Of a stretch of 64,000 bases of DNA, positions 24,918-36,708 are shown in pieces. The position numbers were made by a program, and so were the translations under genes. Origin of the DNA: Thuidium tamariscinum (Eukaryota > Streptophyta > Bryopsida > Hypnales > Thuidiaceae); contig OX344758.2 in assembly GCA_947034885.2 (NCBI GenBank), forward strand, positions 17,263,067 through 17,327,066, in the 5' to 3' direction. The notes below the pieces were generated by a model, which saw only the letters and a list, made by a program, of their open reading frames with translations, had not been told where the DNA came from and ran no database searches. The first letter of the stretch is position 1, and each line of letters starts with the position of its first letter.

Positions 24918-25336
24918 TAAATGTACCATTCACCGAGCAGATCTACACGGAAATTCTCTACCATTCACAATCATAGTTCCTCCTAGAATGTGCAGTAAAT
25001 GGTTGTACAAAATTTTTAATCAAATTCCAACCTTATTGCTTTTAAATTGCAATGCAACTTCAAGGAAGAAATCTTTTTGCATTTTGTTTTTTGAAGGTGA
25101 ATCTTAACATGACATTTAATAATTGCACCACATTTCAAAACATTCACGTCTCTATTTTATTATAGAGAAGTACTTGAAATTTGCCTGTGCGGTGATTGGC
25201 AAGTTTACTCTAGTAAGAACTATACATGCTTTCTACAACGATCAGCTTCATTAGGCAGAGTGATACAGAGTAAGAGATCAAAATGAGATTTGAAGACTAA
25301 AAATTGACAAAAATTTGGACTCATGGAAATAATAAT

Positions 25337-27898
25337 CTAATCATACAAAGAATGTTCTAGGATAGGTTGCAAGGTGCTCTGAGAGAATTTCCTAGCGATT
25401 AACCAGCACACATGACCAGGCTGGCCATTATAAACGCAACTCCGATCATTCCGCAACCGATCTAGGAACTCATCGGTGATGTCCTTATGCACAAAAGTTG
25501 CAGGGTGGGAGCCTCCTCGGGACCAATCCGTGTATGTCAACCCCCTGCCAGCCAGCTTCCCCCCATTCGTGATAAACAACATGGTCTGAATGTAGTGCTC
25601 GTCAATGTAGCAATGCGGTCTACAAAAGTCGCGGAACTTAGGATAGTATTTCACATCCGACACCACCTCAATGGCCAGCTCTCGTTGCAGCTCAAACCAT
25701 TGCCCTCCTTTGCGGAACTGCTCAATGGAAACCTCAGGCATCATGCCCCAATTGTACCTGCCAACAAAATCAAAAAGATTTAGGTAACCGAGCTATCTTT
25801 GAATTGGAGAAAGACGACAAAATAATGCTCTTCAGCAAGGCAGCAAGATCCCCACAGCACAAGTTCCGACAGGTGAGAAGAGACAAAAGAGTTTAATCTG
25901 TGCTGAAATAAGGGCCAACTTGAATTCTGTTCTTACGCAATTGAAACCCCAGATTCATTGCTGGATAATGCAATGAAGGAATAGCTGAGGCATATCAATG
26001 AAAAAACCATTAATAATTGAGAACGTAAGATACTCGCTGGTTTGGTTCAAAATCTGGTACCTGCCACGGCCATAGGGAGAAGGGTCGTCGAATGCGGAGA
26101 TGAAGCTCTTTTCAGAGTTTATTATGTAGTCGTAAAAGAATGTGAAGTTGAAGAGAGGCACACAGCTCTCTGATAAGAGGACGAAGCGCTCGTTGGAAAA
26201 GTCCAGCAGTGCGTTCGCAAGCAGACGACGCTCTGCGTCCACGATTGATACCTCTCCCCACACCACTGGCTGCATCGTTTGGAAAGAAAAAGAATCAGCA
26301 AGCAAAGAGATTGCGACTCCAACATTCGGTCATCAGCTAAAAGCAGAATTCACTAGAACAGAAGATTTAGCCGTCCTGCCTAGTGCACCGAAACCAAATA
26401 CAGTAAGCAGGTCCTCTAGACACTGAAGAGGACGTATCACCTGAAGTCTCCAAAGTGGATCTTCTATACTACTCCTGTCCCTATATATAATATGTCTTGT
26501 TTGTTACTCCAAGAAAAATGCTTTCAAGACCCCACAGATGAAGACCTCAGTCTCATTCCGATTTCTGAATGCATTTTTTAAGATCCTCATATACCTCAAA
26601 CCCTAATGAAGTGGGCCGGTGATAAGGCCAAGATGGATGCCTGGTCGTGAAGGCTCTCCCACTCCGGATTAAATCAAAACTTTACAGAAAAAGGGGTTGA
26701 CCTTTGGTTTCTATTAATACAGTAAGCTCCTCTATACTTCCAGATAGGACTTTTTTCAGGTTCGATACCGAAAGAAACCAGGGTTTGCAGTGCAGATCCT
26801 CTATACTACTCCTGACCCATATGGTATGTAGCCGCGTCATTTAGTGCACTAGCTCAAATTTCATTTTCAATTGCAGAGTCCTAAAACTACTAGAAACCAG
26901 CACTAATAAAAGAGAGAAACCGAAATGACAATCAGATCATTCCCAACCAACCTAAATAAAACACATGATTTTGAGCATATGAGAGAAAACTTGGGTTTAT
27001 GAATGGAGAGTGTTTGTTCAATATGCACAACATAGAGGGCTTACAAGAACTACAATCCCCATTTTGGAAGGTGGGTGAACTCTACACCACACTTTAATAA
27101 CCATAACCAAAACATTAGTCGTGAACAATGTGTTTCGCATACAGGTAACTGCAATGATACAGAAATTCACAGGAAAAGAAACGCAATTCTTCTTCTAAGA
27201 AAAAGGACTCATCTCATGCTTGATGCTCAACAAACGGACTCAGCTCAGGCTCGATGCTCAACAAACAGACTCAACAACTAGAAAATTTGATCACAAGAAC
27301 CAGCACTTACCTTGCTAGGAATGTGCCGTCCAAAGAACACCGAGCCTTTGGAGAATTCCGGCTGATGATTCGGATGCGAATGAACATAAACCGAGTACAG
27401 TCCCTCTTGGCCTCGAAAGAAGGCTTCCCAGATGGACGCCAACGGCAAAGGACCCGTCGTGAGGAATACGAATGCAATCTTCCTCTTCCCTTGGACAGGC
27501 TTCTCACGACGTCGGGGTACCATAGACGATCGCCACAGCAGCTCCTCGTCCTCCATGGTATGCTGCACGGGAAACATGGACTCGAACACCATGGAGGACG
27601 AGGGAGCGAATCCCGTGAAGTAAGAGGACATGTCCGTGTTGAGAGGGAGGAGGGAGGATCCGACCAAGCCGATGAGCACGCCCGTGCCCAGAAAGATGAA
27701 GAAGAAGAAGACGTTCCGGAGCTTCGTCGGCCATTCTCGCTTCTGGAATTGCGCTTTCCCTGCCGCTGACCTTGCTGTTTGTTGCTGTTGTAGTTGCTGT
27801 TGTAGATGTTGCTGCTGTTGTTGTAGTTGTTTTTGATGCTGCTGTTGTTCTCCCTCCTCTACATCCCGACTCAACAGCCTCTTGGTCTCCCCTTGCAT
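25337..27898 (-). CDS. GT14 (DUF266, core-2/I-branching-like) glycosyltransferase
   Basis: Three exons join to 405 residues: 27898-27311, 26269-26061 and 25757-25337, all GT..AG. The protein is type II: a cytosolic tail with a glutamine-rich run (about residues 18-40), one membrane span (about 62-84), a stem, then the catalytic region. That region begins near residue 135 ([13 protein letters not shown]) and includes [91 protein letters not shown] and [14 protein letters not shown]. These are hallmarks of plant GT14/DUF266 Golgi enzymes, which resemble animal beta-1,6-N-acetylglucosaminyltransferases. The plant substrate is generally unproven and probably a cell-wall glycan or arabinogalactan protein. 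Length and intactness are normal. Confidence 0.9.
26390..26830 (-). repeat. duplicated blocks in intron 1 of the GT14 gene
   Basis: Blocks near 26398-26490 and 26718-26830 share ACAGTAAGC..TCCTCTA and the longer TCT(T/C)..CTATACTACTCCTG.CCC.TAT in the same order and orientation. This suggests one unit of about 320-370 bp duplicated within the 1-kb intron (26270-27310). No exon-like content. Confidence 0.45.
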
Positions 27899-28940
27899 CC
27901 TCCTAACCTAACAAATCCCTGCTTCCTCCTGTTAACGTCCTATTCTTCGCATCTCCCTGACCAAAACCTGCAGCTAGGGTTCCTTACATATTCTTGCTCT
28001 CGATTCCCTCCTTCAATCTTTCGACACCCCCGTGGCTTTATTCCAAAACGGACTTCGCTGCTTCTCTAGCTAAAGTCCGATTCTTCGCATCTCCTAGACC
28101 AAAAACCTGCAGCTAGGGCTCCTGCATACTCTTGATCTCGATTCCGCCTTCAATCTTTCAACAACCCCGTGACTCTATTCCATAGTTTAGATCTCAGATC
28201 AATCCGCTGATTCCACCAAAGCAGCGCCTCTGAACGCGCCTCATTCTGCCAATGCCATGCACGACTGACTTCGACACCGCTTTCGTTCCAGTTTCTGTGC
28301 ACACGATCTTGGAATTCAGGGGACAAATATTGCGTATCTTAGGGTTTCCTCTTCTTCTTGACAGAACTTCCGACTCAAATACTAGATCCGCAACGACTTT
28401 GATACCCAAAACAGGGGAGAGAAAACTAAAGGAGGTAAAGAAAAAGAAAAAGGACAAGTGCAATTCCTCGAAATCTCCACGACGGTCGTCCAGGTTTTCA
28501 CTAAACTGCCATTCCCTGCACGTGCTTTCGTAAGCGAGCCTTCCAATGAAGTGGTTCGCCTATTCTGTGATGAAGCTCACTCGTTTCGGCTGTGTTTCGG
28601 CTGTGAGAACAAGCGAATCAAAGCAAAATGCGAGAGAAAGGCAGATACTGTGGGACTAGAGTGCCATAGTCACTTGAAAATGCGCAAGAAAGAGAGTAAA
28701 AGAGGAGATGACGACGACGAAGAAGAAGAAGTTGAAGAAGCACCTCTGCTTCCTCGGGTCTACGGAAATCCTGAGATTTCCTGTGCTGCTCCAAGCTGGT
28801 GCGCACTCGCCCACACTAACTGGATTCTTGACCTCTCACACTAATTTCGACCCGCACGGCCGGCTTCTATCACCGAGGATCCAGTTACGGAATGATTCAG
28901 GTGGGTACCCCAAAACCGCCATTGAACCTACATTTATTAC
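27899..28940 (-). promoter_or_regulatory. 5' leader and promoter region of the GT14 gene
   Basis: A gene-like composition continues upstream of the start codon to about 28850, then drops at a MITE. A duplicated block (about 27935-28050 and 28075-28190; shared TTCTTCGCATCTCC, CCTGCAGCTAGGG, CTTCAATCTTTC) lies in the presumed leader. A GGAAACCCTAA motif, common in plant leaders, occurs on the minus strand near 28345. A plus-strand frame at 28458-28844 is acidic low complexity and is not accepted as a gene. Confidence 0.4.
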
Positions 28941-29384
28941 TAAAGTAGAACCGCCTATACCCGATCACTTAAGCAATTCTAGAATAATCATGACGAGTGT
29001 AAAGCTATGGACATTTTTCCCATGTAGAAAGATAGAAAATATGGGGAATACAAATTTTTCACAATTTTATTCCCAAAACTGAAATTACTATGATTTTTGG
29101 AAGCCAAAAAGTGCTTTGAATCCATAGCCAATGTCTAAAGTCTTCCAATTTGAATCATAGCCAAGACTACTTTCTAGTTGGTAATTCCGACACATTTTAT
29201 GACACTTTGGACATGTGTCATGACTTTATTGGTCCCAACCTTGAAAATGGAAAAAAAATACATTCCAAGCTTTGATTAAAAATCTCTTCTAGCCTTGATT
29301 GGGAATAGCTACATCCTACAAGTTTAGTATGGGTCCCTAATTGGAAACCCGTAACTGGATAGTTTAGTGGATAGTTTTACTTTT
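28941..29384. mobile_element. diverged TAAGGTAGAACC-end MITE
   Basis: Left end TAAAGTAGAACCGCCTATAC; the right end, inverted, reads AAAAGTAAAACTATCC. The 440-bp size and internal segments agree with the 12377-12806 family, but arms and interior are clearly more diverged. Confidence 0.5.
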
Positions 29385-32300
29385 GGGCATCCTTATTAGA
29401 CTGGTCAATTTTTCATCAATTAGTTTAATAATAGTAATTGCATTGTTGAGGTCATGAATTTCTCTGGAAATAGAAGCGGGTTTATGAGGCAAGTGAAGAA
29501 GGTACGCCAAGCTAAAACAATGGACACCATGAGTTATAGGATCCGATTTCTTGCATGAAGTGGCCAAATTCTGAACGGTTCTTTCCCAGGCTTCCACTTT
29601 CTAGCAAATACATCAAGTTCATAAATGGACCAACTACCATTAGTTCCAGGGATTGCTATGCGCGCTTTTGAAAACATGCACTTCCGATTTGTTCACTTGT
29701 ACAAAGCTCCCACATTATAGAAGAAGAAGACTTCAAGCTCTCACAAGCCTATTTGGTGCCACTTGTCACAATGTTACATGGGCTGCGCAGCTTTTTCAAA
29801 TTTTCTGACAGCTTCTCTAGTTCCTTGTGGTTGCTTTTGCCAACTTGGGAGTGGGTTTCATCAATAGCATAAGTCCTTTTCAATGCAGCCTATGAGCGCT
29901 TTTGAGTACTCTACTAACATTATTTTCTTTTTCTACTATATTCTCAAATTTAGGGAAATTTGAAAATTTCTTGTGCTTGCATTCCTTCCAAGCACTGTTC
30001 TTTCTTTTCTTTTCTTCAATATTGGCTATTCAACACCCCAGGTATTCATAGTCCAATTTTTGGCGCTTTTGGGTGCACCTACCTTAAAAGCTAAAAAAAT
30101 TTTGAAGTAGAGAAGACATGTAATTTTGTCTTCTAAAAATAAATATAATTTTTTCATACAAATCTAACTTAAAAATGACTACAAATTGAGTAGTAGGCAA
30201 TGAGGCTTGAAATCAATGGTTTTATAGTTGTCCTTTAAGGATTAAATATGTAATAATACAACGGCCTAAAAGTGTTCTTCTACTCTCAATGGTGCTTCAA
30301 AATCAATTTTCTATTATTGTGTGCATTTCTAAACATTTAAAAACATTCTTTCAATTCTTAGATGGACTCTCTTCTCCATCAAGTTTTTAAATTGGTTTAT
30401 TTTATTTTATTTTATTTTATTGCATTCATTATTTTCTAACAATTTAAAGATCTAAGCAAATTTTTTCTTTAAATTTTGCACTAAGCTTTTTTGTATGAAA
30501 CATTTAGAGAAATTTTTTTTTGATCAAAAATTTTGAGAATGAAATTTTTATAGTGTATTTGATTTATTTTACATATTTTATTTTATTTTTGAAAAAAATC
30601 AAAAATCAAACCAATCCCATTAGTAGTACCCATTTGATGCAACAAAATTAGCAAGTATTTTCTGCTTTTACCTTTAACAAATGTTAACAAAGAACCATCA
30701 AAATAATCATATTAAATTTCAACAAATTATAATAAAAATTAGTCAAAAAAATCTAAAGAATTGTAAGCATAGGGGTGGTTATATAATAGTCATTCTAGAA
30801 CCCTTCCTTAATAATCTTATATCAAATAAAACAAATTTTTTATTTAAATGTTCTAGACATATTATTTCTAAAATATGTAGTGACTTTTGGTTTCTTTTAA
30901 TATTCTATAATTTTGACTGTAGCCCATAATCGCTATATCCTTCATAATAGATTGAATTAATTTGTTTCAAAAGAGAAACTATCATGATCTTCCAATGGAT
31001 AAGGTTTTCATTTCAAAATTTCATATAATATTGACACAAACTAGCAAAAAGATCTCATAATTATGATTTAAAGTAAATTCTTGCAATTCTCTAAGTTCTT
31101 TCACACATATTTGCAAGAAATCCATGTTAGTGAGTTTTTGAAATTATGAAAGCCTAGAACAAATCTAATTGTAGTGTACAAGGTCAATAAAGCACCTATG
31201 TAAAAGCACATGTAAGAGTTGAATTTAAATTTCGAGAGGTGAAGATTTTTTTTAGATATTCTAGTAAATAATCCTTGAATGTTAAATTTTTTGGCAATTA
31301 GCATCTACTCCTATTTGCTTTATAATTTTGAAACTTTGTAGAGTTAGTTATGAAATTTTGAAATTGAAATGTCATAAGGTTCTAAAATTGCCTACTTCCT
31401 CAAATATACACTACCTGAACATTGTTGATACAACAAAAAAGCAATATCTACAAATAGTGTACATTTGAAGAGGTGTGCAATTTTAGATCTTCTACTTTAG
31501 TACAATGGTATTAAAAAGGTCTCATCAAATTGCAATGATTCATTAGGATGGTGTATAGATGTCATTTGGGTTTAGAAGAACAAACAATTGCTTAAAAATG
31601 TACTACTGAAAACATGTCATATATTGTGATGGATGAAATTATGACAACTTGTTTTTAACTTGATAATGTCATTACAAACTCTTAGTATTGGATGCATGAC
31701 AAAAAAATCCTTCTATATTAGATAGAAGTGCAAATTTTCATACTTGAAACTTTGGATGAAAAAGGGAGATTTTGCATGATGGTTCAATCTCCAATCAATG
31801 TTTTTGTTTTTTTAAGCAAATGATTCATACAATACCTCCTAAGAAATGATTTCACAATTATCAATCCAACATTTGAAGGTTAACCCTTCAAAGACAATGT
31901 AGCCTAGGTGAGTCACTAAAAATATCATCCATTTGGGGTACTACGTGAATCATTTGCTTAAAAATAACCAATAGTACTTAGTGGAGGCCAACAAGTTCTA
32001 GTGCTCTCAATAGTGCTTTAGAACCAACTTTTTAGTAGATTTGTATAATAAATCCTTCTTCACACCTACATAGATAAAGTTTCCCCTTAAAAGTCTATGT
32101 ACACATATGGTTAACCCAAGTGGACAAATACACTTTCTAAATTTCTAAGTGAATGTCATTGTTTCAAGTTTTCAATTGGTATGGCCCCTCTGAAATATAA
32201 AATATGACAAAATAGAGTAATAAATAGTAAATTTTAAAAAAAACTTACAAAAATATGGATTAAAACAAACAATATATCGTACATTTTTGTTATAAATTTC

Positions 32301-32416
32301 GAGAATGATAAGCCCAACCTTCAAATGTTATACTCAATCTTGTATAGGGTGTACACATTGTGTTAAACCAAAATAATACATGCATTTTGTGCTTTTATCA
32401 TTCAATGTAACATGTT
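29385..32416. other. AT-rich intergenic with possible degraded coding DNA at 29395-29910
   Basis: At 29395-29910 base composition is somewhat gene-like, and the minus strand gives short peptide stretches in changing frames. It may be an old pseudogene or transposase remnant, but I cannot name a family. The rest (to 32416) is AT-rich with no recognised feature. Confidence 0.35.
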
Positions 32417-32958
32417 TTAACCCCTAAGCGCTCAAATGACCATTTTTTGGTTACTATCTGACTTCGGGCAGAATTTTCGGGCAAAAAAAAAAATTAAATT
32501 TTTTTTTTTTTTCAATTTTGAAAAAATTAGGTTTTCTTTCAATATTGATATTCAAAACTAAGATCAGTATAGTCAAATAAAAATTATAATAGATATAGTA
32601 CAAAAAGGTTTAGAATTGCCTAGTGTTGAAAAACTTATTATTTTGGGAAAGTCTTGATGGTCTCATTACTAGATCTTTTGCATTTTTTCACAAATCAATA
32701 GAAACCACAATTTTGACCAATAAAAAAAATTCATATACTAAATAAAGAAATTGTATTTTTGATGAATTTTTGAAGTTATATCTTCAAAATTCATTTGAAG
32801 AGAATTTAAAAATAATTTTATAATTTTTGCCGCATAGATAATTTCTACATTTTGTGCTTCACATTATCTTCTTTGATACTAACTTCAAAAAGTTACAGAA
32901 CTTACATTTTATAACACATTTGTGTTTTGTCCTAAGCCCTTGGGCTTTTAGGGGTTAA
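32417..32958. mobile_element. TTAACCCCTAA-end element, 542 bp
   Basis: Left end TTAACCCCTAAGCGCTCAAA; the right end, inverted, is TTAACCCCTAAAAGCCCAAG. Near the left end it has TGACTTCGGGCAGAATTTTC, as in the 9638-10562 copy. It appears to be a shortened relative of that element. No coding frame. Confidence 0.65.
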
Positions 32959-33083
32959 GGAAATTTTATAAATTTTGATATAACCTAATGAAGATTCATT
33001 TATTTAAAACAAAATAATTTAAACAAGGGAAATAATTTGCATGAGAATATTTATACAATAAAAGTATCAGAAGAGATTTGGGG

Positions 33084-33284
33084 CATTAAGAAATTCTTTC
33101 AAGCCCAATTCTCACATTGTGAGCTAGTGATTGTTAGTCAAATTTAAAAATTATAAATTAATTAAATATTATTATGTGATGTGGTAATCTCTTGACTATA
33201 TCAGACCACTTATGTGACATAGTTTCTAAAGTTCCCATAGTCAAAGAACTTGTAGTCTTCTAAAGGCCCAAAAATCTTGTAATG
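33084..33284. mobile_element. short CATTAGAGG-family MITE, about 200 bp
   Basis: Ends CATTAAGAAATTCTTTCAAG and, inverted, CATTACAAGATTTTTGGGCC. Inside are ATTAATTAAATATTATTATG, GTTCCCATAG and GTAGTCTTCTAAAGGCCC, as in the 47.8-48.5 kb copies. It is a decayed, shortened member. Confidence 0.55.
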
Positions 33285-33562
33285 ATGATTTAAATACAAA
33301 AAAGACTATCAATGTCCCTCTTTGGAGATGATTGTATGAATCAACTCTTTTTTGAGGCCATTGTTTGTCTCCCATTATCTTCTTTTTAATTGGTCAACTT
33401 GTCAATTATTGTTGATTTTTCCTATAGGGTTTACCTTCTAGTCAGTTTCTTAGCAAGTAACAAAATAACTTAAAAGAATATGCGCCTAGTATTTTGAGAG
33501 CCGATGAAGAAGAAGAAAATAATTATTATATTTGTAATTATTGGATTAAAAACAATTGATTT

Positions 33563-33970
33563 TTAACCCCTAAAGCCCTGAGTTGCATTTTTTTGGCAAT
33601 ATAGTGATTTCGGGTAGTTCACTATGAATGTAGTTTTTATTTATTTTTCTTTGAAATTTTCACCCAAGATGTGACCAAAGAGTAGCTTTAAGGCCCAACA
33701 ATTTTCATAACTTTTGACTTTGTGGTTAAAAAGTTATGGCATGATATGTCATTTTGTTTGCTCGGTAGGTAGCCCAGGTAGCTGAAAAAACTTCTTTAAA
33801 AAAAAGCCTTTTCTTAAAAATGAAATTTCAAATTGATTCTTTAGATTTATACAGATAAAGAAAGCTTTGAATCATTCCATTTGGATTAATGAGTCAAAAA
33901 TTATGAGGAATTTTAATTTGCGGGTAGGTATGGTTTTCAAAGACTCCATACCTACCCTCAAAGCCCCTTT
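33563..33970. mobile_element. one-ended relative of the TTAACCCC element
   Basis: The left end TTAACCCCTAAAGCCCTGAG is present with ATTTCGGGTAG nearby. The interior matches 9638-10562 (GAATCATTCCATTTGGATTA). A proper right terminus is not seen; the sequence ends near a CCCCTAAGGG block that does not match. Confidence 0.5.
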
Positions 33971-34392
33971 TTGCACCCCTAAGGGAGCCATTGGAACTTA
34001 CTCTGTTATCAACAATGATAAAAGTTAAAAATTTGAATTCATATTAAGAATTAAAGACTCTAAATACTACAAGATTAACCAAAAACACAAAATAAGAGGC
34101 AAAGTTTTTATTTATCCCCAACAAAACCTAGATAAGGAAATGAGAGATCTTAGTTTCCAACTATTGTCTTGTGTATATAGTTTTTATTTTATTTCAATTG
34201 TTTTATAAGGCAACGAACAATCTTCTTTTGAAATTACAAAACTCTTTACATCCGCACAACCACATGGATAAAATAGACAAAATTTGGATGAAAAATCATT
34301 CATTCATCCAAATATGCACACATTCTAAAAATGGAATATATGATAGTAGGATACTCTCACAAGGTCAAATAGCAATTGAGTGATCTCATCCA

Positions 34393-34722
34393 TAAGGTAG
34401 AAGGCTCTTAAATGGAGCGGGTTCTAAAATGGTGCCCTATCTTAAATGTACAGTAGTTGTATATGTTTCTTTTTCATAACCTTTAGCAATATACTGACAG
34501 TGTACATTGTAGCTAGGGCACCATTTTACAGCCCTATGCCCTTTAACTTCAAAATTTGATAACTAATTCAAAAAACCTCAGAAAAATATGAAACGACTTG
34601 GATTAGATGTCAATTCTACTTGTTTTTCAAGGTAAATTTACCGAAAAATATTTCTAGAGGTTTTACCTCCCTGAAATTCTGTTTCAGCCCTTAGATGGTC
34701 CATTATAAGACCTCTTACCTTA
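34393..34722. mobile_element. TAAGGTAGAAGG-end MITE, 330 bp
   Basis: Ends TAAGGTAGAAGGCTCTTAAA and, inverted, TAAGGTAAGAGGTCTTATAA, with terminal TA. A second inner inverted pair (AAAATGGTGCCCTA at 34427 and TAGGGCACCATTTTA at about 34513) gives a strong hairpin in the left half. Not clearly homologous inside to the other TAAGGTAG elements. Confidence 0.6.
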
Positions 34723-34814
34723 TTGTTGTGCACGGCCTTGGGTACCACAAGAACTCACTCTCAAGCCGAATAAACCCAATGGCACCTATTACCACACCGC
34801 TCACATTGATTTCT

Positions 34815-34970
34815 TCAGTTCAGTCTCAATTGTAAGTTGTTGCAACGATCTCTCCTCACGGCTTTCAGGTAAACCAGCTCTCCCGCTTTCATTTTCTGTT
34901 TTAGGGTTTCAAGCTCAAGTTGCACATGCAATTTCTGTGGTGATCCCTGTTGCAACCTGTTGAAGAAAAC
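34815..34970 (-). pseudogene. isolated coding-like fragment, coiled-coil-like
   Basis: On the minus strand a frame reads QKLHVQLELETLKQKMKAGE then LVYLKAVRRDRCNN and stops at 34815. It is heptad-like, charged and locally GC-richer than its surroundings. Upstream there is only repeat sequence, so no gene can be built around it. It may be a lone exon fragment left by duplication or carried by a transposon. Family unknown. Confidence 0.3.
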
Positions 34971-35090
34971 AACAACATTAAAGACAACATTAAAAACAAC
35001 ATTAGGATATTGTTTGCACGTCCTGCTTAGTTGAACAAACATCCCAATGTTGTGTGTGTTCTTTAATGTTGTTTCAAAAGGAACTTTGTT
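34965..35090. repeat. ACATTAAAGACAACATT inverted repeat
   Basis: Three direct copies of ACAACATTA(A/G) at 34970-35006 face AATGTTGTGTGTGTTC and TTTAATGTTGTTTC at 35045-35080, forming a hairpin of about 120 bp. Probably repeat-derived. Confidence 0.45.
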
Positions 35091-36708
35091 TCAATATTCA
35101 CATGAAATCAGTTTGTGAATAATGGTATGTTTGCACTTAGTGTTATGGGTGTTGTTTACAATTTGAATTCGATTAAGTAGGTCTAAATTTGTTTCTAAGA
35201 CCCTCAGTAACAATACTCTTTAACATCAAGTGCAAACATATCATAATTGTTGAGTTTGTTGATTGTTTGTAGCAACAATGGATTGCTTAGTAGGCTATTT
35301 GACAACCCGGGAGGAGTTTCAAACCTTTATTGGTTGTAGATCAAAAGGGAAGAGGCTTTGCATTGATAGAAACTATGCTAAGAAAGTTTGAATAGATCAC
35401 TTAAAAAACTTGTAGTAGTAGCCTACTGCTATAGGAATAGAGCTCTTGTTGTATAGCTATCTTTTTAGTTCAATTAATTGAGTTGGCATTGAAGAATCAT
35501 TTTTTGCTCCAAGCATTGTTACTTTACAAGGTGAGTTTTCTTGCAAATTTACAACAATTTTATATTCTTTTCCAATACTTTCCTCTTTATTAATTTTTCA
35601 ACCTTTAGGGTTAGAGTTTCATGAAGTACTTGTTGCTAATTACCACTCTTTATAGATGATGGACAATTGGAAAACAATACTTCAAATAGATTATAATATA
35701 CTAGGTGGTTATTCTTGCTTTATCAATGGTGTATGACAACCACTAAGGTAGCATTAAAGTAAAGCAACAAAATAAAATTTTCAATGTCATTTGTATAACC
35801 ATATAGTAGATGTTTTGTTCAATCAAATTAACAAATTAGTGTAAATGATGTTGCAAGTAGAATTTGAATTTTCTACTATTCAAAGAATACACTAAATTTT
35901 TTCAAAAGAAACACTACAAACCTTTACAATAGGTCATAGACTCAATAGGAAACAACAAAATTTGATTTGCTATGAGATAGAAAATAGGTGTTTGATTTAG
36001 GTGTTTGTTACTTTAAGATGTTACTATCTTATACAAAATTCAATGAGATTGAACAAGAAGAGATAACACTTGCTTGATCCATAATGTACTAAATCCACTG
36101 TTAAAATTGTACTCCATTGATGTTTTGGTCAAATTTATAAGAATCTATTTAGGTTGATATAAATTATCTTCTAACACCTTGATGGAGACATTAAGGATGG
36201 AAATTTCCATTTAGGTCCATGAAGCTTAAATAGTTGGGCAACTCCCAACAGTTGCTTCATTCATGTTCATTTAAACCGGCAAAGTTACCCTTCTTACAGT
36301 AGAATACAACATTGATACATAGTCAAGAGAAAAGTGGCATTCTTACAATGTCAAATAATGCTACCAAACTCTTCAATTAGTACAGAAGACAATCAAGCTC
36401 TCTACCAAATGACTCGATAGCTAAAAAAAATGAGCTCCTTGCACCAGTGATCATCAGTACATGTGACATATGGACCACATCCAATCAGATGTGTACAGAA
36501 CTTGAGAGATTCTTCAGATAATACTACGAATATACAATCACAAAGAGTAACACTACCGAAGAGTAGATATGCAGAGGATTAAACGAAAAGAGACATGAAA
36601 ATCATAAATATCAGTTAGGACCAGAGGCACTTGTTGGGAATAGAGTGTAAAAGTGGAGAAACTGCGATTTTGTCAAGCAGGAGAAAGAAGGAGACGCCCA
36701 TTCCCTCG
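35091..36708. other. intergenic and promoter region of the FAM32A-like gene
   Basis: AT-rich to about 36230, then closer to gene composition. No gene recognised before the start at 36709. The last 300 bp presumably hold the promoter and leader. Confidence 0.4.

Larger units (their letters stand above)
23343..25336. other. intergenic between convergent genes, with small MITEs
   Basis: About 2 kb AT-rich spacer between the stop of the membrane-protein gene and the stop of the GT14 gene on the opposite strand. Both 3' UTRs should lie here. Three short Stowaway-like elements are listed separately; nothing else is recognised. Confidence 0.5.

Noticed and set aside
27307-27836. Several plus- and minus-strand frames across GT14 exon 1
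   Set aside because: Shadow frames of the glutamine-rich and catalytic coding sequence.
28458-28844. 128-codon plus-strand frame upstream of the GT14 gene
   Set aside because: Acidic low-complexity and basic stretches, no family likeness, and it lies in the expected leader/promoter of the opposite-strand gene.
29364-29597. 77-codon minus-strand frame
   Set aside because: Short, unrecognised, in a patch of mixed frames; recorded only as possible degraded coding DNA.
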